DNA from: Sinohyriopsis cumingii
Lineage: Eukaryota; Mollusca; Bivalvia; Unionida; Unionidae
Assembly: GCA_028554795.2 (NCBI GenBank)
Contig: JAPYKE020000550.1
Location: 1 to 64,000, forward strand
DNA length: 64,000 bases
Direction of reading: 5' to 3'
The notes beneath the pieces are model-generated. The model saw only the letters and a list, made by a program, of their open reading frames with translations, did no database searches and was not told the DNA's origin. The translations under genes were made by a program, and so were the position numbers. Positions 44,005 to 57,339 of this stretch are shown here, one piece after another; within the stretch, counting starts at the first letter, position 1; every line of letters begins with the position of its first letter.

Positions 44005-44432
44005 AGAAAGTATTTTCTTTGAAACTTGTATTAGTTTGTCTGATGAAAGCCACTGGTAGGGCTGACATGCAGTCTGCTCATGCTATAAAAGCCTCTGATC
44101 ACCGGCCCCCTTGCTATGTACAGAGACATCCCACAGTACTAATATCTATCACTGGACGATGTCAGCACACATGTAAATAATGTGTTTGAAAATAAAGTCC
44201 GGATTACTTAACACGAAAATTATAATTTCTTGTCTCGCTGTGTCTCAGTCAACCATCATACTCTGTTTTTATGTCCCCATCCTTCAGCACAGTTACGCTA
44301 AAGGCTATTTTTTCTCTGCTACAAGGCTTGTCAATCATTACATGTTCTATATAAATTACATTCTTTATACACATGAAAGACAGTGTTAAACCAAACTAGT
44401 TCTTATTCCGTGCATGTTTTCATAACCCGCGC

Positions 44433-44437
<5 letters not shown>

Positions 44438-44509
<72 letters not shown>
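44438..44509. repeat. (TA)n(TG)n microsatellite
   Basis: About 13 TA units run into about 22 TG units. It marks the outer edge of the inverted repeat whose other edge is the (CA)n at 47945-48000. Confidence 0.95.
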
Positions 44510-44510
<1 letters not shown>

Positions 44511-45008
44511 TAGTACATTTAAAGTTATGTACCATTCAACGATATGTTGTATAGTACGAAAAACTAAATAACTGTAGTTTACACCCATGATCTGAAATCC
44601 ATATATGTATTTAATGATTATGTATCAACTCGTCATTTATTGAAGGGAACAGAATTAAGGTACTAATTTAACTAAAACATATAACATATTTTATCCATTT
44701 ATTTTATTGTGTCCAGACATCTTGATTATATATCGTATTTCACAATGATTGCAGGCTTCAAAATGGAGGGGAACCACAATTAAACAGTGAAATATTGCAA
44801 AGTAAATAGATTCATACAGTTCTGACTAAACGCCATGCCGGAATGTGAGTGATTTTTGAATGTATCCTATTCAAAGCGACTTTCTTGAAATAAACAATAG
44901 AAGGAAAACAATTGCAACGTTGTTTTGATACGTTAGTTGTTATATTTTTCAAAGGCACTGTCTAACGGATAAATTGAGAATAACAAGAGACTGTTGAGTA
45001 GATATCGC

Positions 45009-45031
45009 TCTCTCTCTCTCTCTCTCTCTCT
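45009..45031. repeat. (CT)n microsatellite in the left inner arm
   Basis: About 12 CT units. The complement in the right arm is the (GA)n at 47102-47158, which has grown or shrunk independently. Confidence 0.9.
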
Positions 45032-45964
45032 GAGACTCTCCGGTGACCAGATACACACAACATGATTTGCTTGTAGATATTATTGAAAAGCTGTAAAAGA
45101 GGGAAATATCGTGTCCAGGTTATTGCCGTAGTCTTTGTCTGTCTGTCGGTCTGTCTGTCTATTTGTCTCCGTCAGTCTCTCTGACTACACCGATAAAATG
45201 TCCTTTTATTTTCTATAAAATGAACAATGCTTCAAAGAAGGAAATATTATACGCAGGTTAAAGTCGTAATGTGTAACGTGGAGTTGAAAGTGCTAAGCAG
45301 ATTTGCCAAAGAAAACCAGACATCCTATTGAACCTCTTAAAAATAACAGACATAAATATCTAATCGGCTTTTTGGATCTTTCTGCTCGTTCACGTCTGAT
45401 ATTCAGTTATGTGTTTGTTACTATTCTTAACTGCTTTACTTTGACGATGTCGTAAATGAGGGTAAGAAGGGTCGTTGAATAAAGGTTTAAGCTATTGTGT
45501 CTATTATAATTCTTCCTTTAATACATAATACAAAGTAAACCTTTCTCAAAGTTAAATTACACATATCGTTTATAAGAATGCAAATGAAATTCAGAATAGG
45601 ATTAAAAATGATTTAATTGTTTTGATAAATTGTTAACAGAGTCGGCATTCGTCTTATACTTCTTTCAAGCGAGGATACATCTATCAATGTACTTTAATGT
45701 AAGTCTGCAATATAGCAATTTTGTTATCAAATACTTTCAAGAGTATTTGAAATACGATTATTGAAAATGTTGGATATCTTATTCTTCCAGATTTTATAGC
45801 AAGAAAGGCTCTTTGAATAGCGTTCGAATTAACCGCCTGATAGCTATGTATTCTTTATTTCATGAACTACACAAATGTGTTTACTTTGATATTGATATCT
45901 TTATAGATAAAGAATAGCAGAAAATGAACACAATGATCAACACTTCTCATCTTAAAGATAATGG

Positions 45965-46035
45965 GAACAGCGCGATAGCTCAGTTAGTAGAGCGTCGGAC
46001 TCAGAATATGTGTTCCGGAGGGGATTATAGAATTT
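45965..46035 (+). other. tRNA-like sequence in the core of copy 1 (A box only)
   Basis: CGATAGCTCAGTTAGTAGAG is a good tRNA A-box region, followed by GTCGGACTCAGAATATGTGTT like an anticodon arm. The T arm is poor (GAGGGGATTATAGAATTT instead of a GGTTCRANNCC box). A functional tRNA is unlikely. It looks like a tRNA-derived head of a SINE or a captured pseudogene. Confidence 0.5.
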
Positions 46036-46065
46036 GCACGTATAAACCAGGCAAATAAGCTGAAC

Positions 46066-46147
46066 ATTTGCGGTTGGATCGGGGTTTGAACCCCTCCTTT
46101 CCATATTTATAGTTGGGAACTCTACCATTTGAGCTAAGTCATTGCAC
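46066..46147 (-). other. tRNA-like sequence in the core of copy 1 (A and B boxes)
   Basis: On the minus strand TTAGCTCAAATGGTAGAG (A box) and GGGGTTCAAACCCC (perfect B-box arm) have tRNA spacing. The anticodon stem is weak. It faces the tRNA-like sequence at 45965 about 30 bases away, so the two converge. It is probably a SINE or pseudogene head. Confidence 0.55.
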
Positions 46148-47102
46148 TCGATCCGTTCCATGAATCCGTAATACACTTGTTTTGGTTTGGTCATTAGGCT
46201 ATTTTGCAGTATGGGAATAGGGAGGCAGAGAAGACATATATGTTCCATGAACACATTTTTCGTTTTATACCTGGATCTAATACGATAGGTGTCTACTTCA
46301 TTATGATTTCCATGATCTTACTCTTTAGTTTTGTGATGTCGTTCAAATGTGAAGTTTAAGTGATTTTCATTCGTCGTTGAAGGAAGGTGAGTGTCAATTT
46401 AAAAGGAATGAAATAACCAGATAGACAATTTGCACCGACATCTTTGTATTCTTCCAAGCAGAAACATCTATACGTTGATATGGTTACACCGAGTTTGAAA
46501 TTAATGAATGGGTTTATTTGAGATGGTACATGGAGAAAGTTGTCCATCATACTATTTACCGCTATCGATATGAAGTTTTACATACAGTTTATCACCTTTG
46601 TATTATGTATTAAAGGTGGAATTATAATAGACACAATAGCTTAAACCTTTAATCAACGACCCTTCTTACCCTCATTTACGATATCGTCAAAGTAAAGCAT
46701 ATTAGGTATAGTAACAAAAACACAATTGAATATCAGACACGAACGAGCAGAAAGATCCAAAAAGCCGATTAGATATTCATGTCTATTATTTTCAAGAGGT
46801 TCAATAGGATGTTTGGTTTTCTTTGGCAAATCTGCTTAACACTTTCAACCCCACGTTACACATTACGACTTTAATCTGCGTATAATATTTCCTTCTTTGA
46901 CAGCATTATTGATTTTATAGAAAATACAAGGACATTTTATCGGTGTAGTCAGAGAGACTGACGGAGACAAATTAGACAGACAGACCGACAGACAGACAAA
47001 GACTACGGCAATAACCTAGATACGATATTTCCCTCTTTTACAGCTTTTCAATAATATCTACAAGCAAATCATGCTGTGTGTATCTGGTCACCGGAGAGCC
47101 TC

Positions 47103-47159
<57 letters not shown>

Positions 47160-47943
47160 GACATCTACTCAACAGTCTTATCGGATGTAGATGAAAATGA
47201 CTGATCCAATCAGATGAGTCTTTGCATTGCCGACAAATTTAACTATAGGATCCCACGATTAAGGCTATCCACAAGATATCGATTACTTATAAACATTAAA
47301 ATGGGTTGATTTGAGATGGTACGTGGAGAAAGTTGTCCATCATAATATTTAATGCTATCGATATGAAGTTTTACATAAAGTTTATCACCTTTTGCATTCA
47401 AGCATTTCTATTTTATTCTGGAACAACTTTCTTTCTTAGGTTGTATGTAAATACAGTTATTATTATTGTTATTCTCAATGTATCCGTTAGACAGTGCCTT
47501 TGACTAATATAACAAATAAACGTATCAAAACAACGTTGCAATTGTTTTCCTTCTATTGTTTATTTCAAGAAAGTCGCTTTGAATAGGGTACATTCAAAAA
47601 TCACTCACATTCCGGCATGGTGTTTAGTCAGAACTGTATCAAGCTATTTACTTTGCAATATTTCACTGTTTAATTGTGGTTCCCTTCCATTTTGTAGCCT
47701 GCAATCATTGTGAAATACGATATATAATCAAGATGTCTGGACACAATAAAATAAATGGATAAAATATGTTATATGTTTTAGTTAAATTAGTACTTTACTT
47801 CTGTTCCCTTCAATAAATGACGAGTTGATACATAATCATTAAATACATATATAGATTTCAGATCATGGGTGTTAACTACAGTCATTTAGTTTTTCGTATT
47901 ATACAACATATCGTTGAATGGCACATAACTTTAAATGTACTAT

Positions 47944-47944
<1 letters not shown>

Positions 47945-48000
<56 letters not shown>
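47945..48000. repeat. (CA)n microsatellite
   Basis: About 27 CA units with two imperfect units. It is the mirror of the (TG)n at 44465-44509. Confidence 0.95.
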
Positions 48001-48003
<3 letters not shown>

Positions 48004-48009
48004 ACACCA

Positions 48010-48415
48010 TGTCCCATGTCCCATCTTCCCTCACATCATTTCTTATTAGCGAGACGTATATTCAGCATACATTCGATGGTGAGCATATATTGTTGTTTTT
48101 GTTGAGTTTAATTATAGTGGCGTGCGCACAATTGTGCATGTGCCACTTTTTCCTGACTGCACCGCAACCTGCTAGTTGTTCCTGGGGAAGGGGATTGTGC
48201 CACCTCCCCCAGGCTTTTATGGATTCAAAGAACCCAGATAGTTTGGCCTCAATCTGGTGGTCCATAAAGGTCTCTACAGTTGAATGGTTGGCTGTCATTA
48301 GCGGAAAGGAGAGCTCGGAAACGGTCCTGCTTGCTTTACATCGTTGGTTTCTTGCTGCATTTGCCTGGTGTTTCTTGCATTTTTTTTTCGATTCTTTTTT
48401 CTTCAAAATGTTCTA
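48010..48415. other. Unassigned segment between the palindrome and the LINE
   Basis: Less AT-rich than its neighbours. The minus strand is open for 114 codons, including AKLSGFFESIKAWGRWHNPL and a lysine-rich start coded by a T-rich run. It is not matched elsewhere in the window and may be the tail of another repeat or an exon remnant. Confidence 0.3.
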
Positions 48416-48424
48416 AAAGGAGGG

Positions 48425-50865
48425 GGTGGTGTTCTATGCTGTTTATAGAGGTTCTTAGTAGAAATCATGTATAAAGAGGTATTTTCAAGGTTATTATGGT
48501 ATTACTAGTCGAGGTGTTTAGGATGTGTTTCCTACGTTATGTTATTTATAAGATTTTAGATATTACCTCTTTAAGTTATTTATTAATTAATGTTTATAGA
48601 GATTGAATATTATTTATACTTTATTTAGCAAGAGACCGGAGTCCTAGCCGATTACACGGTTCGTTAAGGACATCTAGGATCGGAATCTAAGCTGATTACT
48701 CGGTTCGTTAAGGATATCTAGGACATCCGATTTTGCGTTTTCCTTAGTTTTTTTATAGGTGCTTCGTAAGTGAATTATTTATTAATACTTTTATAAAATT
48801 GAATGATATGTTATGGGTTTTTATGTGGTGGCTTCTAAATTTATTTAGCTAGTTACTGGGTCTTTTGGTTTTGTGGGTATAGTAATTATATTTTGTTCCT
48901 AAGTCCTGCTGAGTCTATGAATTGATTTATATTTTTATATGTTGATTGTTTATTTTTATTAGAGTCCATAAGTAAATCTGGGTATGTGTGTGGTGATCCA
49001 ATCTCTTTTTGATTTTTGATAAATATTTTCCAAGAGGGTTGATATTTGGGGCATATGTTGAATACGTGGTGTAGATCTTCGGTGGTGTGGCAGTTAAAGC
49101 AGTTAATGGTTACTGGTTTGGGTCCTTTAAATCTTCCAAAACTGCTTGCTAGTTTAGTTTTTCCAGTTATTATCCTGTTTATGGTTTTCTGTTCTAAATA
49201 GGTACCCTTAGTTAACTGTATGTTACTATCTTCGTCTTTTGGGGTTTCATGGTGCTTTTCACCTTTTGTGGATGAGTTCCAAAAATCTTGCCATGTTTGG
49301 TCTATATATGTTTGTGCGAAGCTTATTGCTTCTGTAGAGCTATAGTTAAGCTTGATAGAGATTTGATCTCCTTGTTTGGTTTTTGCAGCTTTGTCTGCTG
49401 TTTCGTTTCCAGAGATTCCAATGTGTGACGGTATCCACATGAGCTCGACTAATTGATGTGCTGTGGTGATATCGTCGATTATTTGGCATGCTCTGTCGAG
49501 GAATTGTTCCCTTTAATGTGTATTGCGATTTTGGATCGATTTGATAACGCGTAGGGAATCGCTTATAATGACTGCTCTAGGTATTTATTTGTCTTTGATC
49601 CATTGTAGTGATTCAAGTATAGCCCAGAATTCAGTGGTGTAAATGGAGAAATAGTCAGGTAATCTTGATCCCGTTTGTATATTGAATTCAGGGATGACTA
49701 TTGTTGCTGCTATTCCTGGTGGGTTGTTTGTTGTCGATCCATCGGTATATATTTTAACATAGTCCGGGTATTTTTGGTTGATTTCGTTTACCAGTACAGG
49801 TTTTAGTAAGTTTTCTTGTCCTTCTTTATTGCCTAATTTGGTAGCTTCACTGTTAATCCTTGCTGATTTTTGTAACCATGGTGATTTGTTCTGGTCTGTA
49901 TTGTTTGTTACCTGTTTTTTTTAGTAGAGGTATCTTTTCTGTTAGTTAAAGGATTACTTTGCCACTTGGTGTGATGGGTATGATTTTGGGTTTGATGACA
50001 ACTTTACACTTATTTATAGCTATTTTTGTGGGATGGATGTCTGGGTGGGTATCTAATCGAATGGAGTATCGAAGGAGCAGTTCCTGCCTACGTAATGTTA
50101 AGGGTAGTTCTCCTGTTAGTGTTTGTAGTGCTTCTAATGATGTTGAGGGGAATGTTCCTGTGCGTAATAGTAAGGCTTTTCTCTGGATAGTGTCAAGGTT
50201 TTGTAGTACAGGCTGCTTAGCCGAGTTATATGCTTGGCAACCGTAATCCAGTTTTGACCTAACTATTATTTTATATATCGTGAGGAGGGTTTCCTGGTTG
50301 GATCCCCAGTCAGTCCCTGTGATGTTTCTCAGTAAAGTGAAATCTTTGTTACAATTCTGGGTGAGTTGTTCAATGTGCTGTTTCCATGTGAGGTGGTTGT
50401 CAAAGAACATTCCTAGGAATTTTACTACTGTTACGTATTTGATTAATTGATTTTGTATATAGAAGTTTGGATAGACTAGATTAGTATTTCGTTAGTGGGT
50501 GAATATGATTGCCACAGTTTTTTCATGAGATATTTTGAAACATCATTTGTCCGCCCATCTCCCTATGTTCTCTAGGCTCTGCTGGATTTCTTTAACTACT
50601 GTGTTATTGGCAGGATTTCCATTCCTCGATATGCCACTATCATTGGCATATTGTGACAAGTTTATGATTGAGGAGGCTACATTGGGGTCAAGGTCGTTTA
50701 CCATTAGGTTAAATAGTAAATGACTTATTACACTGCCTTGCGGTGTTCCATTTATTGTTAATGCTGTGTATGAACGAGGGACTTCATTTAAATCATGCAC
50801 ACAAGATGCATGCACGGCAAATCTAATTGGCGTGTGAACCGTACCTAAGAAATATCCCACAGAAA
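48425..50865 (-). mobile_element. I-superfamily (Nimb-like) LINE, 5'-truncated, copy 1
   Basis: Read on the minus strand: reverse transcriptase C-terminal half with NGTPQGSVISHLLFNLMVND and LSQYANDSG (YADD altered to YAND). Then come HLTWKQHIEQLTQNCNKDFT and the thumb-like LRRQELLLRYSIRLDTHPD, then an RNase H domain with MWIPSHIGISGNETADKAAK, and a C-terminal zinc knuckle-like CFNCHTTEDLHHVFNICPKY. The 3' UTR has a 48-bp tandem pair (48640-48735) around TCGTTAAGGA-ATCTAGGA. RT with a C-terminal RNase H is typical of the I superfamily. The 5' half (endonuclease, RT fingers) is missing. Stops and one frameshift make it inactive. Confidence 0.85.
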
Positions 50866-51471
50866 GGTCAAAGAGGTAGGTTATTTCACTGGACTTTTAC
50901 CATTGTTGGTTATGTGAATGAAGTGCTGGCTAAGTATGTAGTTTGTACACTTTTCTCAAAATGTGTCCCGGGAGATCTTATTATGGTTTCGCCAATCCAA
51001 CCGCACGCATCTATCATGTGCCAACAATATTATTTCTCGGATGAGGTCTGCACTGCCAGATCAAATCGACATCTGCTTGATTTATATGGAAAAACGCTTA
51101 ATATTATTTTGTATATCAGAGACACATCAGTTTGACTTTAATTTCTGGCGATAAAACGCTGAATTAACTGCATAAACACGACGCTTTTACCTCGTACGGA
51201 GACACCCGGGACAGAGTGATAAATTCACGCTTGCCTGTGTACCGAGCGTATTAAAGAAACGGACTTGGCAACGTTGTCTCCGCGCTGTACAGCGCGATTA
51301 TTTCTTATGATGCTTGTGTGAAACGGAATGCGGAAATATAGAACTGCATGATCAGGATACAACCAGATATGTTCTGCCCACAGGGATGTCCATCGATGTC
51401 AAAGCGACTCGCTCCCTTGGCTAGAGATGGTACACTAATAGGAACGCGGCGGTTTTGTCAACAACGGAATT

Positions 51472-51813
51472 ATGGCATTATTCAACAGCGACATATGCAT
51501 CATTGGTGGCACATACATTGAAGCTCACCTGGGCAGTCTTCACGTTTCAGGCCCCTCGATGATGTTCCGAAAGGACATCACAGATAACTCTGATGATGGA
51601 TCATTCTTCAAAGTACAGACTCGACGAGATATATTTGGTGCGCCAGAGTTGTTCGTGCGCAGTGAATCGATTCGATCTAGTTTGAGTACGGCTGTCACAA
51701 GGAAAACGATGTATTTGGGTGGTCCTGAGGTGGAGACGAGGAGTGATGGTATGACGACTACAAAAGTCATGCTCATACGGTTGTACTTCCAGCACAGGTT
51801 AATTCTAATTTAA
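51472..51813 (+). CDS. Open frame of 113 codons inside the left arm, unknown
   Basis: It begins MALFNSDICIIGGTYIEAHL and includes GAPELFVRSESIRSS then LGGPEVETRSDGMTTTKVML. The minus strand of the right arm (58397-58197) reads a diverged version, with FLRSESMRYGLSIAN and a stop before TRSDGMTVTNV. Two copies sharing residues more than surrounding bases would hint at past coding. The family is unknown. Confidence 0.3.
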   Translation: MALFNSDICIIGGTYIEAHLGSLHVSGPSMMFRKDITDNSDDGSFFKVQTRRDIFGAPELFVRSESIRSSLSTAVTRKTMYLGGPEVETRSDGMTTTKVMLIRLYFQHRLILI

Positions 51814-53054
51814 TGCATTTTCTTTCGTCTTTGCAAGAATGTGTACCATTCATCAGTAACTTCACTGCCATTTCCCTTGTTTCTTTGGGTAGAGGATTTA
51901 GGCAGAGAGAGATGGAAGAATTGGAGACGTTTTTACAGCAGTAGAATGAAGCAGCAGATCAAGCTTTTGTGATTCAAAACCGGCAAGAAGAGGAAGAAAG
52001 AAACAAGAATAAGAAGAGAAGAGAAAGTGTGAAGGAGTAGTACAAAAGAAAGACGGTGAAAAGCAAACGTTGTGTGTGCTATAAGCTATTTTGACAGATG
52101 TAAAGGTATCTGAGACAAGTGAGTCAAACGTCTTTAGCTCGGCCAAAGAGAAAGAGACCTTCTAGGCCCAAACATTCCATCCTAGCTATCATTATTTCTA
52201 AGCTGACTACCAATGAAATAACAACAGCAACAATGACCACAATCAAATCATGCACAGTAGCTGGAGAAGAAGTAGGACTTGGCTGTTGTATGGGCTTAAG
52301 ACATTTAAAGTTCATCGTCCAGTTCATGAGGTTTTAAAGAACAAACAACCAACGGTCCTTTTGTAGGCCATCCACATCTCTTAAAAAGACTAATTACTCG
52401 AAGATTGCCAAATCAAGAAAAACTTAAATCCCATGTCCCAGTGATGGAGTGATGTCCATGAGTGAGAGCGTGTATGCGAGTATTCACAGTATTAAAATAA
52501 TTCAAGACAAAGAGGCACTTTTTCTTTTGTAAATCTCCTTTGAAAAATGCAACGTAAATTTCACAACACATCACAAAAGTCAATTTTCTTTTTCTTTCAG
52601 TAATGTCTCTTCGTTCTTGAATGTCGTGGGTTTTTCCTTGTCTTCATGTTCTTCTGGTGCTCTTGATTTCTTGCCTTACTTGATGGGCATTGGTTTTCCA
52701 TTTTCCGAAGGTCCTCTCTCTTAATTCTATTTTTAGTTTATTATCGTTTGTCTTAGCTCACGCTGAAGACCTATGTCCTTCCCCTTGAAAATAATAGCAT
52801 ATATCTTGGCCTACGTCTCTCTTTTGTCTTTCCTTTACTGTGACCTTCTACTGGCAGATATAGCAATTACCTTGACTTTTATCTCGTTAGGACGAGCAGT
52901 GCTTCGTTTTCTGTCAAGTAAATTTTCCCATAAAGCCCTTCAACTCTCTGATCAGAAGTGTACGCTTTGTTCACGCCTCCATCGGAACTGTTTAAGAACT
53001 GAACGAATACTCTGAGCATCAGACACTAACCAGCTAACTTAGGAACTAACGAAC

Positions 53055-53221
<167 letters not shown>

Positions 53222-53479
53222 CTAAGGTTTCTTCCTCACATTTGCTTCAATTGAGACATTGATAAGAAGGAGTCCAAATGGTCAAATAATGTGTTAATAT
53301 ATAAATTACAGACAATCTTATTTTTAGCTGTTATTTATTGTATCACCTGCATATTAAACACTCATAACAGCTTCCTTTCTTTTGTACGCACAATATCGTC
53401 ATTATAGCACTTCCACTGGCTTTAATGTTTATAAGTAATCGATATCTTGTGGATATCCAAACCCAAATTCATCCCCATC

Positions 53480-55063
53480 ACAGACAGTGGCAAAATAATC
53501 CTTTAACTAACAGAAAAGATACCTCTACTAAAAAAAGCAGGTAACAAACAATACAGACCAGAACAAATCACCATGGTTACAAAAAACAGCAATGATTAAC
53601 AGTGTAGCTACCTAATTAGCCAATAAAGAAGGACAAGAAAACTTACTAAAACCTGTACTGGTAAACGAAATCAACCAAAAATGCCCGGACTATGTTAAAA
53701 TATATACCGATGGATCGACAACAAACAACCCACCAGGAATAGCAGCAACAATAGTCATTCCTGAATTCAATATACAAACGGGATCAAGATTACCTGACTA
53801 TTTCTCCATTTACACCACTGAATTCTGGGCTATACTTGAATCACTACAATGGATCAAAGACAAATAAATACCTAGAGCAGTCATTATAAGCGATTCCCTA
53901 CGCGTTATCAAATCGATCCAAAATCGCAATACACATTAAAGGGAACAATTCCTCGACAGAGCATGCCAAATAATCGACGATATCACCACAGCACATCAAT
54001 TAGTCGAGCTCATGTGGATACCGTCACACGTTGGAATCTCTGGAAATGAAACAGCAGACAAAGCTGCAAAAACCAAACAAGGAGATCAAATCTCTATCAA
54101 GCTTAACTATAGCTCTACAGAAGCAATAAGCTTCGCACAAACATATATAGACCAAACATGGCAAGATTTTTGGAACTCATCCACAAAAGGTGAAAAGCAC
54201 CATGAAACCCCAAAAGACGAAGATAGTAACATACAGCTAACTAAGGGTACCTATTTAGAACAGAAAACCATAAACAGGATAATAACTGGAAAAACTAAAC
54301 TAGCAAGCAGTTTTGGAAGATTTAAAGGACCCAAACCAGTAACCATTAACTGCTTTAACTGCCACACCACCGAAGATCTACACCACGTATTCAATATATG
54401 CCCAAAATATCAACCCTCTTGGAAAATATTTATCAAAAACCAAAAAGAGATTGGATCACCACACACATACCCAGAGTTACTTATGGAATCTAAAAAAATA
54501 AACAATAAACAATCAACATATAAAAATATAAATCAATTCATAGACTCAGCAGGACTTAGGAACAAAATATAATTACTATCCCCACAAAACCAAAAGACCC
54601 AGTAACTAGCTAAATAAATTTAGAAGCCACCACATAAAAACCCATAACATATCATCAATTTTATAGAAGCATTAATAAATAATTCACTTACGAAGCACCT
54701 ATAAAAAAAACCTAAGGAAAACGCAAAATCGGATGTCCTAGATGTCCTTAACGAACCAAGTAATCAGCTTAGATTCCGGTCCTAGATGTACTTAACGAAT
54801 CTTGTAATCGGCCAGGACTCCGGTCTCTTGCTAAATAAAGTATAAATAACATTCAATCTCTAAATTAATTAATAAATAACTTAAAGAGGTAATATCTAAA
54901 AACTTATAAATAACATAGAGGTAATATCTAAAAGCTTATAAATAACATAACGTAGGAAACACATCCTAAACACCTCGACTAGTAATACCATAATAACCTT
55001 GAAAATATATCATCATACATGATTTCTACTAAGAACCCCTATAAACAGCATAGAACATAGAAC
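53480..55063 (+). mobile_element. I-superfamily (Nimb-like) LINE, 5'-truncated, copy 2
   Basis: Same element as 48425-50865 but on the plus strand and truncated further: it starts within the segment after RT. The RNase H and C-terminal domain frame at 54012-54572 is open for 186 codons (MWIPSHVGISGNETADKAAK to AGLRNKI), nearly identical in amino acids to copy 1 over that stretch. The 3' UTR has the same 48-bp tandem pair (about 54735-54830). It interrupts the left arm sequence near 53462 and abuts the foldback-like copy 2 at 55063. Confidence 0.85.
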
Positions 55064-55106
55064 ACCATTTTCATCTGCATCCGATAAGACTGTTGAGTAG
55101 ATGTCG

Positions 55107-55152
<46 letters not shown>

Positions 55153-56100
55153 CTCTCCGGTGACCAGATACACACAACATGATTTGCTTGTAGATATTAT
55201 TGAAAAGCTGTAAAAGAGGGAAATATCGTATCTAGGTTATTGCCGTAGTCTTTGTCTGTCTGTCGGTCTGTCTGTCTATTTGTCTCCGTCAGTCTCTCTG
55301 ACTACACCGATAAAATGTCCTTGTATTTTCTATAAAATCAATAATGCTGTCAAAGAAGGAAATATTATACGCAGATTAAAGTCGTAATGTGTAACGTGGG
55401 GTTGAAAGTGTTAAGCAGATTTGCCAAAGAAAACCAGACATCCTATTGAACCTCTTGAAAATAATAGACGTGAATATCTAATCGGCTTTTTGGATCTTTC
55501 TGCTCGTTCGTGTCTGATATTCAATTGTGTTTTTGTTACTATACCTAATTGCTTTACTTTGACGACATCGTAAATGAGGTAAGAAGGGTCGTTGATTAAA
55601 GGTTTAAGCTATTGTGTCTATTATAATTCCTCCTTTAATACATAATACAAAGGTGATAAACTGTATGTAAAACTTCATATCGATAGCGGTAAATAGTATG
55701 ATGGACAACTTTCTCCATGTACCATCTCAAATAAACCCATTCATTAATTTCAAACTCGGTGTAACCATATCAACGTATAGATGTTTCTGCTTGGAAGAAT
55801 ACAAAGATGTCGGTGCAAATTGTCTATCTGGTTATTTCATTCCTTTTAAATTGACACTCACCTTCCTTCAACGACGAATGAAAATCACCTTAACTTCACA
55901 TTTGAACAACATCACAAAACTAAAGAGAAAGATCATGGAAATCATAATGAAGTAGACACCTATCGTATTAGATCCAGGTATAAAACGAAAAATGTGTTCA
56001 TGGAACATATATGTCTTCTCTGCCTCCCTATTCCCATACTGCAAAATAGCCTAATGACCAAACCAAAACAAGTGTATTACGGATTCATGGAACGGATCGA

Positions 56101-56176
56101 GTGCAATGACTTAGCTCAAATGGTAGAGTTCCCAACTATAAATATGGAAAGGAGGGGTTCAAACCCCGATCCAACC
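56101..56176 (+). other. tRNA-like sequence in the core of copy 2 (A and B boxes)
   Basis: TTAGCTCAAATGGTAGAG and GGGGTTCAAACCCC in tRNA spacing. Partner of 46066-46147. The acceptor stem does not pair convincingly, so it is a tRNA-derived relic and not a functional gene. Confidence 0.5.
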
Positions 56177-56213
56177 GCAAATGTTCAGCTTATTTGCCTG
56201 GTTTATACGTGCA

Positions 56214-56285
56214 AATTCCATAATCCCCTCCGGAACACATATTCTGAGTCCGACGCTCTACCATCTGAGCTACCGCGCTGTTCCC
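56214..56285 (-). other. tRNA-like sequence in the core of copy 2 (A box)
   Basis: Minus strand CGGTAGCTCAGATGGTAGAG, closer to a canonical A box than its partner at 45965, followed by GTCGGACTCAGAATATGTGTT. The B box is poor. Confidence 0.5.
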
Positions 56286-57339
56286 AGTAACTTTAAGATG
56301 AGAAGTGTTGATCATTGTGTTCATTTTCTGGTATTCTTTATCTATAAAAATATCAATATCGAAGTAAACACATTTGTGTAGTTCATGAAAGAAAGAATAC
56401 ATAGCTATCAGACGGTTTATTAGAACGCTATTCAAAGAGCCTTTCTTGCTATAAAATTTGGAAGAATAACATATCTAACATTTTCAATAATCGTTTTTGA
56501 AATATTCTTGAAATTATTTGATAACAAAATGGCTATATTGCAGACTTACATTAAAGTACTTTGATAGATGTATCCTCGCTTAAAAGAAGTATAAGACGAA
56601 TGCCGACTCTGTTAACAATTTATCAAAATAATTAAATCATTTTTAATCCTTATCTGAATTTCATTTGCATTGTTATAAATGATATTTGTAATTTAACTTT
56701 TAGAAAGGTTTACTTTGTATAATGTATTAAAGGAAGAATTACAATAGGCACAATAGCTTAAACCTGTAATCAACGACCGTTCTTACCCTCATTTACGAGA
56801 TCGTCAAAGTAAAGTAATTAAGTATAGTAACAAAAACATAACTGAATATCAGACATGAACGAACAGAAAGATCTTAAATGCCAATTAGATATTCACGTCT
56901 GTTATTTTTAAGAGGTTCAATGGAATCACATTGCCAGGCATTGATACCTGGTTTTCCTTGGTAAATCTGCTTAACACTTTCAACCCCACGTTACACATTA
57001 CGACTTTAATATGGGTATAATATTTCCTTCTTTGACCGCTTTGTCGATTTTATCGACATTACAAGGACATTGTATCTGTGTAGTCAGAGAGGCCGAGAGA
57101 GACAAATAGACAGACAGACCGACAGACAGACATAGACTACGGCTTTAACCTAGATACGATATTCCCTTCTTTTGCAGCTTTTCAATAATATATACAACAA
57201 AATCATATTGTGTATATCTGGTCACCAGAGAGCTACCCAACAGTCTGATCAGATGCAGATGAAAATAACTGATCCAACCAGGCGAGTCCTTACATTGCCG
57301 AGAAATTTAACTGGGCGATCCCGAGATTAAGGCTATCCA

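Larger units (their letters stand above)
44460..47990. repeat. Nested inverted repeat, copy 1
   Basis: Outer arms are 44510-44990 and 47465-47945 (for example CATTCCGGCATGG-GTTTAGTCAG and its complement, and ATCAAGATGTCTGGACAC). Inner arms are 44990-45560 and 46610-47165, with CTGTCTGTCGGTCTGTCTGT in the left arm and its complement at 46977. The core of about 1.05 kb holds two tRNA-like sequences. A piece of the core (46500-46610) is repeated at 47305-47400. The inner part (44990-47165) recurs at 55063-57240 with its core in reverse orientation. This looks like a foldback-type element nested in a second palindrome. No transposase was found. Confidence 0.8.
55063..57240. repeat. Foldback-like inverted-repeat element, copy 2
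   Basis: Arms 55063-55650 and 56715-57240 are inverted copies, starting TTTTCATCTGCATC-GAT. They carry the same CTGTCTGTCGGTCTGTCTGT stretch and, in the left arm, a (CT)n run (55111-55148). The core of about 1.06 kb is the reverse of the core of copy 1, including both tRNA-like sequences. Two minus-strand frames of copy 1 appear here on the plus strand (55698-55955 and 55994-56290). They are shared because the DNA is shared and I do not call them genes. Confidence 0.8.

Noticed and set aside
44383-44588. Open frames across the (TA)(TG) microsatellite
   Set aside because: Their sequence is the translation of the repeat (Tyr-Ile, Cys-Val or His-Thr runs). No gene evidence.
45965-46147. Functional tRNA genes
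   Set aside because: A and B boxes are good in part, but acceptor and anticodon stems do not pair, and the sequences are embedded in repeat cores.
45952-46254. Minus-strand frame of 100 codons repeated at 55994-56290
   Set aside because: The two copies are part of a duplicated foldback core that contains tRNA-like sequences. The frame runs through those, so identity reflects DNA duplication and not protein conservation.
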